Source of the DNA: an uncultured Bacteriovorax sp.
GTDB taxonomy: Bacteria; Bdellovibrionota; Bacteriovoracia; Bacteriovoracales; Bacteriovoracaceae
Length of the DNA stretch: 13,459 nt
Direction of reading: 5' to 3'
NCBI GenBank assembly: GCA_946482295.1
Contig: CAMLRB010000093.1
Location: 1 to 13,459 of the forward strand
How positions within the stretch are numbered: position 1 is the first letter of the stretch; each line of letters begins with the position of its first letter. Of the stretch, positions 1-7,791 are shown piece after piece. The notes below the pieces were generated by a model that made no database searches, was not told the origin of the DNA, and worked only from the letters and a program-made list of their open reading frames with translations. Both the position numbers and the translations under genes were made by a program.

Positions 1-1
1 T

Positions 2-442
2 TACATCTTTTATCTACAGACTAAGTCTGCATTAGATCAGCATTTCTATGTTATGGCCGAACTATTTTCAAAAGTTAACATTACTCTACTTCCGATCGAA
101 GCGAGTGATTTAAAGGTCATTGATCGAAACAAAAAACATCACCTGATCATTGTAAGAAACGACCTCACTTCAGCATACGCTTTTAATGAATTGAGAAAAA
201 CTTACCTTGATGTTGCCATGGCCTCTGGTAAAGTTACGGTATATGATTTGAGTTCTTTTTCTTCAGTTGAAAATGCAACGAAGTTGGAGAGTAAAAACGT
301 TTATAGGTATTACCATTTACCTCAAAACTTAAAACAAATCGCCATGACCATTGTTGTGGAGTTTTTTAAGGAAAGAAATGTTCGGGAAGTATGGCCAGGC
401 GGAAAAAGAGCAAAACTTCCGAGCATGCAGAAAGATACATAA
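2..442 (+). CDS. Conserved hypothetical protein, 5'-truncated by window edge
   Basis: I do not recognise the family. The first ATG in this frame is at 53, but the frame is open without a stop back to base 2 and no Shine-Dalgarno precedes that ATG. The gene therefore most likely starts outside the window and at least 146 codons are visible. The visible protein looks like a soluble alpha/beta domain: a hydrophobic strand (HLIIVRND), a helix (FNELRKTYLDVAMASG), another strand (KVTVYDL) and a helix near the C terminus, followed by a basic tail (GGKRAKL). No signal peptide or membrane segment is seen. It ends 3 nt before the next gene, so the two are probably co-transcribed. Coding status is fairly secure; function is unknown. 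Confidence 0.7.
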   Translation, partial: YIFYLQTKSALDQHFYVMAELFSKVNITLLPIEASDLKVIDRNKKHHLIIVRNDLTSAYAFNELRKTYLDVAMASGKVTVYDLSSFSSVENATKLESKNVYRYYHLPQNLKQIAMTIVVEFFKERNVREVWPGGKRAKLPSMQKDT

Positions 443-445
443 TTT

Positions 446-841
446 ATGAAACCAAAAGTAAGTGAAGATACGCAGCGAATGTTGATGCTTTTAAAGTTGG
501 ATGCAAAACGACTTTTTGAGCGCATTAAATATCGTGCACCAGAATACATGTACGAGTTCTCGTTAAAAAGAACACGTGATCACTTTCCTGCTGTATTTCA
601 AAATCGTTATGACCAAACAAAGATTAATGAATTGATGCTTTGTGGACAGGAAGTTATCGCTGGCCTTGATCTTTTTTATACAAAGGTCGATGAAATGCGA
701 TGGTATTTAAATCACACCCAGGATATGCCTAATAGAGTGGAAGACAAACTTCACGCTCACATTCGTGAGTTAGAAAAACATTTCGAAACTCTTAATTTGT
801 ATATTGACGTAGAGATGGGCCTCGCTGCTCAAGCAGAATAA
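446..841 (+). CDS. Hypothetical helical cytoplasmic protein
   Basis: A 131-residue protein of unknown family. It is rich in charged residues and aromatics and looks almost entirely alpha-helical: a basic N-terminal helix with LLKLDAKRLFERIKYRAP, a central segment and a C-terminal helix (HAHIRELEKHFETLNLYIDVEMGL). There is no signal peptide or transmembrane stretch, so a cytoplasmic protein, possibly a small structural or adaptor protein, is the best reading. The start at 446 has only a weak purine stretch upstream and lies 3 nt after the previous stop, which fits translational coupling. Another gene begins 17 nt downstream. The function cannot be told from the sequence. Confidence 0.75.
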   Translation: MKPKVSEDTQRMLMLLKLDAKRLFERIKYRAPEYMYEFSLKRTRDHFPAVFQNRYDQTKINELMLCGQEVIAGLDLFYTKVDEMRWYLNHTQDMPNRVEDKLHAHIRELEKHFETLNLYIDVEMGLAAQAE

Positions 842-858
842 TTTTTTAGAGAAAAATA

Positions 859-1377
859 ATGAAACAGGTTTTTAACATATCTACATTAGTAATTGTCCTT
901 TCAATTCCGTTTGCACTTTCATCGCAAACGAGAAAAGCTATTCCTGCCGGCCGTTACGAAGCACTCTCAGGTGTGAAAAATTCACGTTCAGTAAAAGTCT
1001 CAACAGTTCAAGATGATGCTCACTTAAAAACTGAATCGGCCAATATTGTTTGGGCTGAAGCACTTAAACATCTTCCGTCAGAGTCGCAGTATTCAACTTA
1101 TTTTTCAGCAACAAGATTAGACCCTGTTTGGTCAGATCTATTGGCCAGCAAAGGGTTTAGCGCTTCTCAATCAATGAATTCAAATACGCAGTTAATTTTT
1201 AGTGATGATCTCAAAAGAGATAAGGACCTCATTAAAAATCTAAAGGCCGGCAAAATTGTTATTTTGAAAGACAAGCAGACACTCAAAGATCTGGTTGCTT
1301 CTCCTCAGAAATTTGAAATTCTTGCTTACCAAGCAACAGACAACAGTCAAAACCTTTATCTTCTGAAAATTAAATAA
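859..1377 (+). CDS. Exported hypothetical protein
   Basis: 172 residues of unknown family. The N terminus is a plausible Sec signal peptide: MKQ, a hydrophobic core (FNISTLVIVLSIPFALS) and a likely cut near SS-Q at about residue 22. The mature part (about 150 residues) has no cysteine pair and no repeat or domain I can name. It ends with a short strand-like LYLLKIK. An AGAGAA purine stretch lies about 7 nt before the ATG. It follows the preceding gene by 17 nt and may belong to the same transcript, which would place two cytoplasmic and one or two exported proteins together. It is probably periplasmic; role unknown. Confidence 0.7.
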   Translation: MKQVFNISTLVIVLSIPFALSSQTRKAIPAGRYEALSGVKNSRSVKVSTVQDDAHLKTESANIVWAEALKHLPSESQYSTYFSATRLDPVWSDLLASKGFSASQSMNSNTQLIFSDDLKRDKDLIKNLKAGKIVILKDKQTLKDLVASPQKFEILAYQATDNSQNLYLLKIK

Positions 1378-1409
1378 TCTAGTATTATCCTCAAGTATAT
1401 TCTGCCATC

Positions 1410-1437
1410 TTTACTCAGTTTTTAAGTAAGCGATAAT
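1410..1437 (+). promoter_or_regulatory. Candidate promoter for the coiled-coil exported protein
   Basis: TTTACT (1410-1415), a 16-bp spacer and GATAAT (1432-1437) resemble a housekeeping promoter with 4/6 and 5/6 matches. The -10 ends only 6 bp before the ATG at 1444. That is the spacing expected for a leaderless transcript, and the AAGGG next to the ATG is too close to act as a normal Shine-Dalgarno. Such matches are common in AT-rich DNA. Confidence 0.35.
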
Positions 1438-1443
1438 AAGGGT

Positions 1444-2127
1444 ATGAAGATCATTTTTTCTTTTTGCCTTCTTATGGCACTCACCGTTGCCCGCGCTCAG
1501 GAGCTTTTTTCTGAGGAAGGATTTTTTTCCGGGAGAATAGCGAAAATTAATCGAGATATTTCAGTCGTCAGAATTAAAGTTGATTTCGATAATATCAAAT
1601 ATCTCAATCCCAAAGATATGGTTGAATTTTGGGATGAAAAAAATCCTTCATTAAAGTGTAAAAGCTATATCGCCGGCAGAACAAGCGATTATCTTCTTCT
1701 AAAAGTCACAGACATTAAGCATTGTGAAAAGTATTTGTATTTTACAACTGGTGCCTATTTTAAGTTTTATAGTGAAGATTTAGTAAATAACATCAAGATG
1801 GGTAAAGAGGTTGTGAGCATTCTTCTAAAAAAGAGGCTCGCCGTTCACGGACAAATGGAAATCAAAGATCGTGAATTGAAAAGCCATGTTGAGAGAGTAA
1901 ACACCATCAATGCACGGTATAAGACCTTACGCGAAAAACTGGAACAGGAGTGGCAAAAAGAGCTCAATGCTCTTGAAGAAGACAGAGTCTACTCGCTACG
2001 AAGCTATAAAGATCTAGAAAGGCGTAAAGATGAGATCGATCAAAAGTTAGAACAATATAAACTCCGAGATGAGAATCTTACACTCGACCGGTGGTCTTTA
2101 GACTCCAATCTGTATTTCAAAAAATAA
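1444..2127 (+). CDS. Exported protein with C-terminal charged coiled-coil helix
   Basis: 227 residues, unknown family. A Sec signal peptide (MKIIFSFCLLMALTVARA, cut near residue 18) precedes a compact, probably beta-rich domain (about 20-115) with FFSGRIAKINRDISVVRIKV and a Cys pair (CKSYIAG and KHCEKYL). From about residue 125 to 212 the protein is very rich in Lys, Glu, Arg and Gln in heptad-like spacing, which suggests a long periplasmic coiled coil. The beta domain followed by a helix looks like a scaffold or envelope protein, but that is inference only. The gene has its own candidate promoter and stands 66 nt after the preceding gene and 59 nt before the peptide transporter operon. Confidence 0.75.
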   Translation: MKIIFSFCLLMALTVARAQELFSEEGFFSGRIAKINRDISVVRIKVDFDNIKYLNPKDMVEFWDEKNPSLKCKSYIAGRTSDYLLLKVTDIKHCEKYLYFTTGAYFKFYSEDLVNNIKMGKEVVSILLKKRLAVHGQMEIKDRELKSHVERVNTINARYKTLREKLEQEWQKELNALEEDRVYSLRSYKDLERRKDEIDQKLEQYKLRDENLTLDRWSLDSNLYFKK

Positions 2128-2156
2128 TTGAACTCTGCACACTTCTATTCTAAGCT
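2128..2156 (+). promoter_or_regulatory. Candidate promoter for the peptide ABC transporter operon
   Basis: TTGAAC (2128-2133) and TAAGCT (2151-2156) are 17 bp apart directly after the stop of the previous gene and would give a leader of about 24 nt before the ATG at 2187. The -10 match is only 4/6 and the Shine-Dalgarno (GGGAA, 2176-2180) is also weak, so this is tentative. Confidence 0.3.
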
Positions 2157-2186
2157 TTTTGTATTTTAACACCCCGGGAAAACGCT

Positions 2187-3815
2187 ATGAAAAAGTATGT
2201 CCTCATTCTCTCGTTAATGCTTGGATCATTGAATGTTGCAATGGCAATAGGAAATCCAAATGCGCCTAAAGGTGGTGATTTCAAAATCAACCTTGGTGAA
2301 GCACCAACGACTTTGAACCCCATTTCATCATCTGATGGTTATGCAACTGATGTGCAACAAATGGTGATGGAAGGTCTTCTTAATCGCAACATTGATACTC
2401 GTGAGTGGGAGCCGGGGCTAGCTAAAGAATGGACAATTTCAAAAGATGGAAAAACTTTTGAATTCACTCTTCGTGATGGAGTGAAATGGCACGATGGAAA
2501 ACCACTTACAATTCAAGACGTAAAGTTTTCTTTCGAAGCATACTCTGATCCAAAAGATACTTATAAAAATGCTCACCACAGACCTTATTACGAAAACATT
2601 AAGTCTGCTGAGATCACTGGACCCAACAAGATCAAATTTACAGTGGGAACACTTTACTTTAACAACTTCACACAAGTTGCAGGAATGCCGATCGTTCCAA
2701 TGCATCTTCACAAAGGTGCTTCGAAAGAGCAGTTAAAAGTTCTTAACAAAACCCTAATTGGTACTGGCCCATACATGCTTAAAGAATTTGATCGCTCTAA
2801 GCGAATCGTTCTTACGGCAAATCCAAACTGGTGGGGAAAAACTGAAAAGCACATGGCTGGAATGTATAACTTCCAGACAATCACTATGCGTTTTATTAAA
2901 GATGCAACGATTTCTATGCGCTCTCTTGAAAACGGTGAAATTGATTTCCATGGAATGCAGCCAGATGAATATGTTCAAAAAGCTGTTGGACCTAAATGGG
3001 GTAAAGCCGTTCACAAAGTAAAAACTCAAAGTAAGGCCGTTTCAGGTTATACGTTTGTTGGATTCAATTTAACAAATCCAATTTTTAAATCAGTGAAGAC
3101 AAGAGAGGCGATGGTTCATTTATTCGATAGAGAAAAAATGATCAAAAAACTTCTTTTCGATATGTCACTTCCGGCAACAGGTCCACTTTATCAACAAAGT
3201 GACTATGCTGACCCAAGTGTTAAGCCAATTCCTTTCGATCCAAAACTCGCTCTTAAAAAATTAAACGAAGATGGATGGAAAGATTCAGATGGAGATAAGA
3301 TTCTCGATAAAACGATTGATGGAAAATTAGTAAAACTAAGTTTCACAATTCTTGAGCCACTTCCTGACTACGTAAAGTTTCTTACAACTTTCCAAGAAGA
3401 TGCTCGTAAAGCAGGTGTAGATGTTCAGATCAAAGTCGTTGAATGGAACGCATTTATTAAACTTTTAGATGAAAGAAAATTCGAAGCTATCCGTCTTGCT
3501 TGGGGTGGTGGAGACTTAGATTGGGATCCAAAACAAATCTGGCACTCAGAATCGATTGCCAACCAAGGGTCAAACTTCGTTGGTTATAACAATCCTAAAG
3601 TAGACAAGCTGATTGACGATGCTCGTTTGATTATGGACAAAAAAGAAAGAATCACAAAACTCCGTGAAGTTTATCGTTTAATTGCTAACGATGTTCCATA
3701 TATCTTCCTTTTCAATGGAAAGTATAAACTTTACGGTCACACAAATCACATGGGACGTGAAAAAGACACTTACACTTATGCCATTGGTACAAATTACTGG
3801 TGGATTCAAAAATAA
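2187..3815 (+). CDS. Peptide ABC transporter, family-5 substrate-binding protein (YejA-like)
   Basis: Periplasmic binding protein that captures oligopeptides and delivers them to the inner-membrane permeases encoded next. The signal peptide is MKKYVLILSLMLGSLNVAMA, with a cut after residue 20 and no lipobox, so it is soluble. Family-5 features run the whole length: NPNAPKGG at 23-30 (the N-terminal motif also seen in YejA), TLNPISSSDG at 42-51, LRDGVKWHDGKPLTIQDVKF at 95-114, GTGPYMLKEF at 192-201 and GFNLTNPIFKSVKTREAM at 292-309. The C terminus (YAIGTNYWW) matches the YejA style. At 542 residues it is somewhat shorter than enterobacterial YejA. A DSDGDKILD loop (366-374) resembles a calcium loop and recurs in this superfamily. 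It is 12 nt upstream of yejB. Family is certain; the exact substrate is not. Confidence 0.92.
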   Translation: MKKYVLILSLMLGSLNVAMAIGNPNAPKGGDFKINLGEAPTTLNPISSSDGYATDVQQMVMEGLLNRNIDTREWEPGLAKEWTISKDGKTFEFTLRDGVKWHDGKPLTIQDVKFSFEAYSDPKDTYKNAHHRPYYENIKSAEITGPNKIKFTVGTLYFNNFTQVAGMPIVPMHLHKGASKEQLKVLNKTLIGTGPYMLKEFDRSKRIVLTANPNWWGKTEKHMAGMYNFQTITMRFIKDATISMRSLENGEIDFHGMQPDEYVQKAVGPKWGKAVHKVKTQSKAVSGYTFVGFNLTNPIFKSVKTREAMVHLFDREKMIKKLLFDMSLPATGPLYQQSDYADPSVKPIPFDPKLALKKLNEDGWKDSDGDKILDKTIDGKLVKLSFTILEPLPDYVKFLTTFQEDARKAGVDVQIKVVEWNAFIKLLDERKFEAIRLAWGGGDLDWDPKQIWHSESIANQGSNFVGYNNPKVDKLIDDARLIMDKKERITKLREVYRLIANDVPYIFLFNGKYKLYGHTNHMGREKDTYTYAIGTNYWWIQK

Positions 3816-3827
3816 TCTGAGGTTCGT

Positions 3828-4868
3828 TTGTTTACCTACATCTTAAAAAGATTTTTAATAATGATCCCGACTTTGATCGGGATCACTATTGTTACATTCG
3901 TCATCATTAACCTTGCACCTGGAAGCCCTGTGGAACAAAGAATCCAGCAGCTTCGTTTTGGAAGCATGGGGAGTGGAGGCGGTGGCGGTGGTGCTGGCCA
4001 TTCAAGTGATAAGAGCAGTGCTATCAGTGAAGAAGTTATTGAGGCCCTTAAAAAACAGTACGGCTTCGACAAGCCTGTTCATATTCGTTACTGGATCTGG
4101 CTAAAGAATATCGCTCGTCTTGATTTCGGTGAAAGTTTTACTTACGAAGAACCGGTGTTGGATGTTATTGCAAGTAAAATTCCAGTATCTCTTCAGTTCG
4201 GTGTTGTATCGCTTATTCTCTCTTATGTTGTCTGTGTGATTTTAGGTGTAATGAAAGCAATCAAGCACGGTTCCGCTTTTGATTATGTGACGAGCTTCCT
4301 GCTATTTGTCTTTTATTCGATTCCTGGATTCATGCTCGCGATTCTTCTTATTGTTTATTTTGCCGGTGGTAGCTTCTATAACTGGTTTCCAATGGGGGAA
4401 CTTTATTCAGACAACTATTACGATTTATCACTCTGGGGAAAAATCGTCGATCGTGTTCATCACTTTATTCTCCCGCTTATCTGTTACATGATCGGATCAT
4501 TTACAGTTCTAACGATGTTAATGAAAAACTCTCTACTAGATGAAGTGAAAAAAGACTACATTCGTACTGCTCGCGCAAAAGGTTTACCTGAAAAAGCAGT
4601 TTACCTAAAACATGCACTTAGAAATGCTCTCATTCCAATCGTTACAGGAATTGGTGGATTTATTTCGGTCTTTTTTGTTGGATCTCTCTTACTTGAAAGT
4701 ATTTTCCAACTCGATGGAATGGGATTACTCAGCTACAAATCAATTCTGCAAAGAGATTATAACGTCATCATGGGACTCATCTTTATTCAAAGTGTTCTCA
4801 TGTTAGTGGGAAATCTCATTAGTGACTTAGCGTACATTGCCGTGGATCCAAGGATTGATTTCAAATGA
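3828..4868 (+). CDS. yejB: Oligopeptide ABC transporter permease YejB
   Basis: Inner-membrane permease of a peptide importer, homologous to DppB/OppB and specifically like YejB. It starts with TTG at 3828, supported by TGAGG at 3818-3822, five bases upstream; the protein then begins at the first membrane helix (RFLIMIPTLIGITIVTFVII). YejB hallmarks are APGSPVEQ after helix 1, a Gly-rich periplasmic insert (GSMGSGGGGGGAG), YGFDKPVHIRYWIWL, SIPGFMLAILLIVYFAGGS and the C-terminal VDPRIDF. The EAA loop that docks the ATPase is at about 246-270 (RTARAKGLPEKAVYLKHALR). Length (346) is close to the family norm. It overlaps yejE by 4 nt (ATGA), so translation of the pair is coupled. Confidence 0.93.
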   Translation: MFTYILKRFLIMIPTLIGITIVTFVIINLAPGSPVEQRIQQLRFGSMGSGGGGGGAGHSSDKSSAISEEVIEALKKQYGFDKPVHIRYWIWLKNIARLDFGESFTYEEPVLDVIASKIPVSLQFGVVSLILSYVVCVILGVMKAIKHGSAFDYVTSFLLFVFYSIPGFMLAILLIVYFAGGSFYNWFPMGELYSDNYYDLSLWGKIVDRVHHFILPLICYMIGSFTVLTMLMKNSLLDEVKKDYIRTARAKGLPEKAVYLKHALRNALIPIVTGIGGFISVFFVGSLLLESIFQLDGMGLLSYKSILQRDYNVIMGLIFIQSVLMLVGNLISDLAYIAVDPRIDFK

Positions 4869-5884
4869 TTGAGCGATTGATTAAAAACGAACTTACAAGA
4901 AAGCGTTGGAGAATATTCAAAAAAAGTAAAACAGCGATGTTTTCACTTATTTTGTTAACTCTTCTCATTATTTCGACATTCATCTCACCATTGATTGCCA
5001 ATAATCGACCAATGGTTTTGAAATATCAGGGAACAACTTATTTTCCGCTCTTCAAAGAATACTCAGCTGAAACGTTTGGTGTAACTGATTCATTTGAAGT
5101 GGATTTTCGTCAGTTGAAGTTGAGTCCAGGTGATTACGCTTATTGGCCGATCATTCAATGGAATCCATATGAAAGTAACTCAATCGTTGAATCTTATCCC
5201 TCACCTCCAACTAAAACAAATATTTTAGGAACGGACGATAGAGGAAGAGATGTCTTTGCTCGTCTTCTCTACGGATTTAAATACAGTATTACTTATGCTG
5301 TTGCCGTTTGGTTTATCTCGCTTGTCATTGGAACTATCCTTGGCGGAGTGATGGGATATTTTGGTGGCCGAGTCGATTTCATCGGGCAAAGAATGGTCGA
5401 GGTCCTCTCGACGGTTCCACAATTCTTTCTTCTTATCATTCTCATTTCAATATTTTCTCCGTCACTTTGGATGTTAATTGTCATCTCGTGTGTGTTCGCA
5501 TGGATTAGCATTTCTTATTATGTCCGTGGAGAGTTTCTTAAAAACAGAAATAGAGAGTATGTAGAAGCTGCTAGATCACTAGGTGCTTCTGATTTAAAAA
5601 TTATCTTCAAACATATTTTGCCGAACTCACTAACTCCAATAATCACTTTCGCGCCATTTACAATCGCGGCTGAGATTGTAGGGTTAGCAGCCCTCGATTA
5701 TTTAGGATTTGGTCTGCAAGTTCCAACACCTAGCTGGGGAGAACTTCTCGCTCAAGCGCAAAAGAATTATACCATTGCATGGTGGTTAGCGTTCTATCCG
5801 TCGCTTGCTTTATTCGTTGTACTCACTCTCTTGAACCTCATTGGTCAAGGCGTGCGAGATGCAATGGATCCGAACATGACTTAA
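4865..5884 (+). CDS. yejE: Oligopeptide ABC transporter permease YejE
   Basis: Second permease of the Yej importer, pairing with YejB. Features: an N-terminal cytoplasmic basic segment (ELTRKRWRIFKKSKTAM), a first membrane helix, then the YejE-type periplasmic stretch with KYQGTTYFPLFKEYSAETFG and WPIIQWNP, followed by LGTDDRGRDVFARLLYGF near 121-139 and the remaining membrane helices. The EAA loop lies at about 234-258 (EAARSLGASDLKIIFKHILP), and the end reads LNLIGQGVRDAMDPNM. At 339 residues it is full length. Its ATG lies in the end of yejB. The operon stops here: the usual next gene, yejF (the ATPase), is absent, and 2 nt further on the opposite-strand B12 receptor gene ends. Confidence 0.93.
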   Translation: MIERLIKNELTRKRWRIFKKSKTAMFSLILLTLLIISTFISPLIANNRPMVLKYQGTTYFPLFKEYSAETFGVTDSFEVDFRQLKLSPGDYAYWPIIQWNPYESNSIVESYPSPPTKTNILGTDDRGRDVFARLLYGFKYSITYAVAVWFISLVIGTILGGVMGYFGGRVDFIGQRMVEVLSTVPQFFLLIILISIFSPSLWMLIVISCVFAWISISYYVRGEFLKNRNREYVEAARSLGASDLKIIFKHILPNSLTPIITFAPFTIAAEIVGLAALDYLGFGLQVPTPSWGELLAQAQKNYTIAWWLAFYPSLALFVVLTLLNLIGQGVRDAMDPNMT

Positions 5885-5886
5885 TT

Positions 5887-7656
5887 TTAAAAATGGTAAT
5901 GAGCACCGACGGTTGTAATTCTTCCGCCGGTGCCATAGCCGAAGACATCTTCATAATTCACATCAAAAGCATTCTTAACTTTTAAATTCAATTCCCAGTT
6001 TTGGTGAAGACTGTATTGATAGCTCAAATCAAAAGTGAAGTGATCGTTCATTTTTGTTAGTAAACCTAAATTGTCGACATCGTTTCTTTTGCCCACATAG
6101 TATAGTTGAGGAGAGATTGAATGTTTTTCGTACTCATAGAAAACACTCCAATTGGCATTCACTTTGGCCCTTCGTGGAAGTTGCTCTCTCGTTGATAAAT
6201 TTTTTGCAGAGAGAAGGGTGAACGCCACTCTCGTTCGCCAATTTTCATCCAATGTGTAATTGATTTGAGGATCAATTCCCATTAGACGTGCACGTCCATA
6301 GTTTTGATTGATGAACGTGATAGGATCATAACTCAAACGATTTTTTAAATTTGTTAAAAAAGCATCTATATCAAAAGAAACTTTTTCATACTTCCAGTTA
6401 AAACCCATGTCGTAAGATTCACTTGTTTCTGGTTTCAGTCGACTGTTCCCATAAGTTGGATCATAAAGTTGATTCAAACTCGGTGCTCTAAATCCTGTTG
6501 AATAATTGGCCTTAAGTTGGAAATGATCTATATCTTTTAAGTAAGATACTTTGTAAGTGAAATGTTCATTGAACGTTTCGTTGATATCAAGCCTTCCACC
6601 GAGAGTGAAAATATCGTTTTTGTAACGACCACGTCCATATGTAAACAAGCTTGTATTAGTGATATCTCGATTGAGTTGATCAGATTCTTCATTAAAATCG
6701 AAAGCGAAGTAATGATCATAGGACTCTGAGAATGCGTGCAGATGATTTAGGGTGAGTGAATCAATCACGCCTTTCGATTTCACTTCGGCCCCCGGAACTG
6801 TATTGAGAGTTCTTTTGTGAATTGATCTACTTGCGATTAATTTACTTTCGCTTTCGTCCCAATCACGTTGAAGTTCAGCTTTATAAAAATCTTGTTGAGT
6901 CGTTTGATAATCGTTGGGATCATCACCACCTTGTCCACCTTGAAAATCTAGTTCAGATTCATCGCTGTACTTTCGGTACTGAAAGCTAATTCGAGTCAGA
7001 TCAGCGAGAGTTTGTTCTATGCCAATATTTGCATTAAATCTTTTAATTCCATCGGCATCGGCATATTGAGAGCTGTCGTTAGCAGCTGAAAAACCTTCTG
7101 ATTTGAGAAAATCTATTCCGCTCGAAAAAGATGTTTGATTAAAATTTTGTTGATAATCAAGTGACGTTTGAAGAGTATTGTAGGAACCCCATTCAACAAT
7201 CCCACTCAGGGCCGGGTCAAGTTTAGCTTTTTTGCTGGTTAAAAGGATGACACCACCTATGGCGTTTGAGCCATAAAGTAATCCTTGTGAGCCTTTTAAA
7301 ACTTCAATTCGTTCAATGTTATTCAAGCTCAAACGACCAAAATCAAATTGACGATTGGGATTACTAGGATCATTGAGGATAACACCGTCAAGTATAACGA
7401 GAACATGGGATGAATCCGAACCTCTTAAAAAGAGACTGGCATTGCCACCAGAAGGGCCTGATTGACTAAATTGAATGTCCGTTTGATCTTTTAAGAGATC
7501 TTTAATGTCGGTGGATTTTTCAATATTTGGTGTAGTGAAAACTTTAATTTGAGAAGGAGATTCATGCTCGAATGATCGAATGCGATCAGCTGTAACAACA
7601 ATGTCTTGAGCAAATAAAATAGGGGTAAAAAAAACAGCAAGGGCAAATGTTTTCAT
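5887..7656 (-). CDS. btuB: TonB-dependent vitamin B12 outer-membrane receptor (BtuB-like)
   Basis: A 22-strand TonB-dependent barrel that takes up cobalamin through the outer membrane. The ATG at 7656-7654 is preferred: GGAGAG (7666-7661) lies just upstream and the protein then opens with a signal peptide (MKTFALAVFFTPILFA, cut before Q17). The frame stays open 49 codons further up, but that DNA is the riboswitch. The mature protein starts with a TonB box (DIVVTA, 18-23) and a plug (to about 142) with SLFLRGSDSSHVLVILDGV (74-92) and ERIEVLKGSQGLLYGSNAIGG (115-135), closely BtuB-like. The rest (about 145-589) is barrel, with aromatic alternating strands and a C-terminal Phe typical of Bam substrates. 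Length is close to that of E. coli BtuB. The cobalamin riboswitch and the adjacent btuFCD genes make B12 the likely ligand; a related corrinoid is possible. Confidence 0.93.
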   Translation of the reverse strand: MKTFALAVFFTPILFAQDIVVTADRIRSFEHESPSQIKVFTTPNIEKSTDIKDLLKDQTDIQFSQSGPSGGNASLFLRGSDSSHVLVILDGVILNDPSNPNRQFDFGRLSLNNIERIEVLKGSQGLLYGSNAIGGVILLTSKKAKLDPALSGIVEWGSYNTLQTSLDYQQNFNQTSFSSGIDFLKSEGFSAANDSSQYADADGIKRFNANIGIEQTLADLTRISFQYRKYSDESELDFQGGQGGDDPNDYQTTQQDFYKAELQRDWDESESKLIASRSIHKRTLNTVPGAEVKSKGVIDSLTLNHLHAFSESYDHYFAFDFNEESDQLNRDITNTSLFTYGRGRYKNDIFTLGGRLDINETFNEHFTYKVSYLKDIDHFQLKANYSTGFRAPSLNQLYDPTYGNSRLKPETSESYDMGFNWKYEKVSFDIDAFLTNLKNRLSYDPITFINQNYGRARLMGIDPQINYTLDENWRTRVAFTLLSAKNLSTREQLPRRAKVNANWSVFYEYEKHSISPQLYYVGKRNDVDNLGLLTKMNDHFTFDLSYQYSLHQNWELNLKVKNAFDVNYEDVFGYGTGGRITTVGAHYHF

Positions 7657-7661
7657 TCTTC

Positions 7662-7756
7662 TCTCCACGAAAGTCTTGGTATTGAGAGGGATCGGACTAT
7701 TACCGTTGCGGGCCAGCGATGGAATTTCACCATACTTCACACTTCTCAAATAAGTT
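7662..7756 (-). promoter_or_regulatory. Cobalamin (B12) riboswitch in the btuB leader
   Basis: Read on the - strand, the leader holds the conserved cobalamin aptamer core. GGTGAAATTCC (7731-7721) lies inside a small ATGG/CCAT hairpin (P4), followed by GCTGGCCCGCAACGG (7717-7703), the L5 loop element. A perfect 6-bp closing stem is formed by TTGAGA (7749-7744) and TCTCAA (7687-7682). Next comes CCAAGACTTTCGTGG (7679-7665), matching the position of the B12-box hairpin that kisses L5. Its 3' strand (TGG) runs directly into the Shine-Dalgarno GGAGAG (7666-7661). No terminator stem or U-run follows. Inference: bound B12 stabilises the kissing hairpin and hides the ribosome-binding site, so control is translational. 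The aptamer is short (about 95 nt), as in the compact class. Confidence 0.92.
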
Positions 7757-7761
7757 GCCTC

Positions 7762-7790
7762 ATTGTATTGAAATGCACTGAACTTTACAA
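7762..7790 (-). promoter_or_regulatory. Promoter for riboswitch-btuB transcript
   Basis: On the - strand, TTGTAA (7790-7785), a 17-bp spacer and TACAAT (7767-7762) form a good housekeeping promoter. The start of transcription would fall near 7755, just before the first paired base of the riboswitch, so the transcript would begin with the aptamer. It overlaps almost exactly the opposite promoter for btuF. Confidence 0.65.
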
Positions 7791-7791
7791 T
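7763..7791 (+). promoter_or_regulatory. Promoter for btuFCD, overlapping the btuB promoter
   Basis: On the + strand, TTGTAT (7763-7768), a 17-bp spacer and TACAAT (7786-7791) form a promoter match. Its -35 lies on the -10 of the btuB promoter and its -10 on that promoter's -35. The inverted repeat CATTGTA (7761-7767) / TACAATG (7786-7792) creates both. The predicted leader to the ATG at 7819 is only about 20 nt and contains no riboswitch. Confidence 0.5.

Noticed and set aside
2758..3021. Open frames inside the binding-protein gene on both strands
   Set aside because: They lie wholly within a confidently identified gene, with no own signals or recognisable protein features.
3282..3308. DSDGDKILD in the peptide-binding protein as a calcium-binding or dockerin-like domain
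   Set aside because: It is a single loop inside an intact family-5 binding protein, and similar loops recur in that family.
3960..4000. Glycine-codon run in yejB as a repeat insertion or sequencing artefact
   Set aside because: YejB proteins have a Gly-rich insert after the first helix; the frame is intact and the position is expected.
5903..5933. GCACCG/CGGTGC stem near the end of btuB as a terminator
   Set aside because: The loop is about 19 nt and no U-run follows directly on either strand; it looks like coding sequence.
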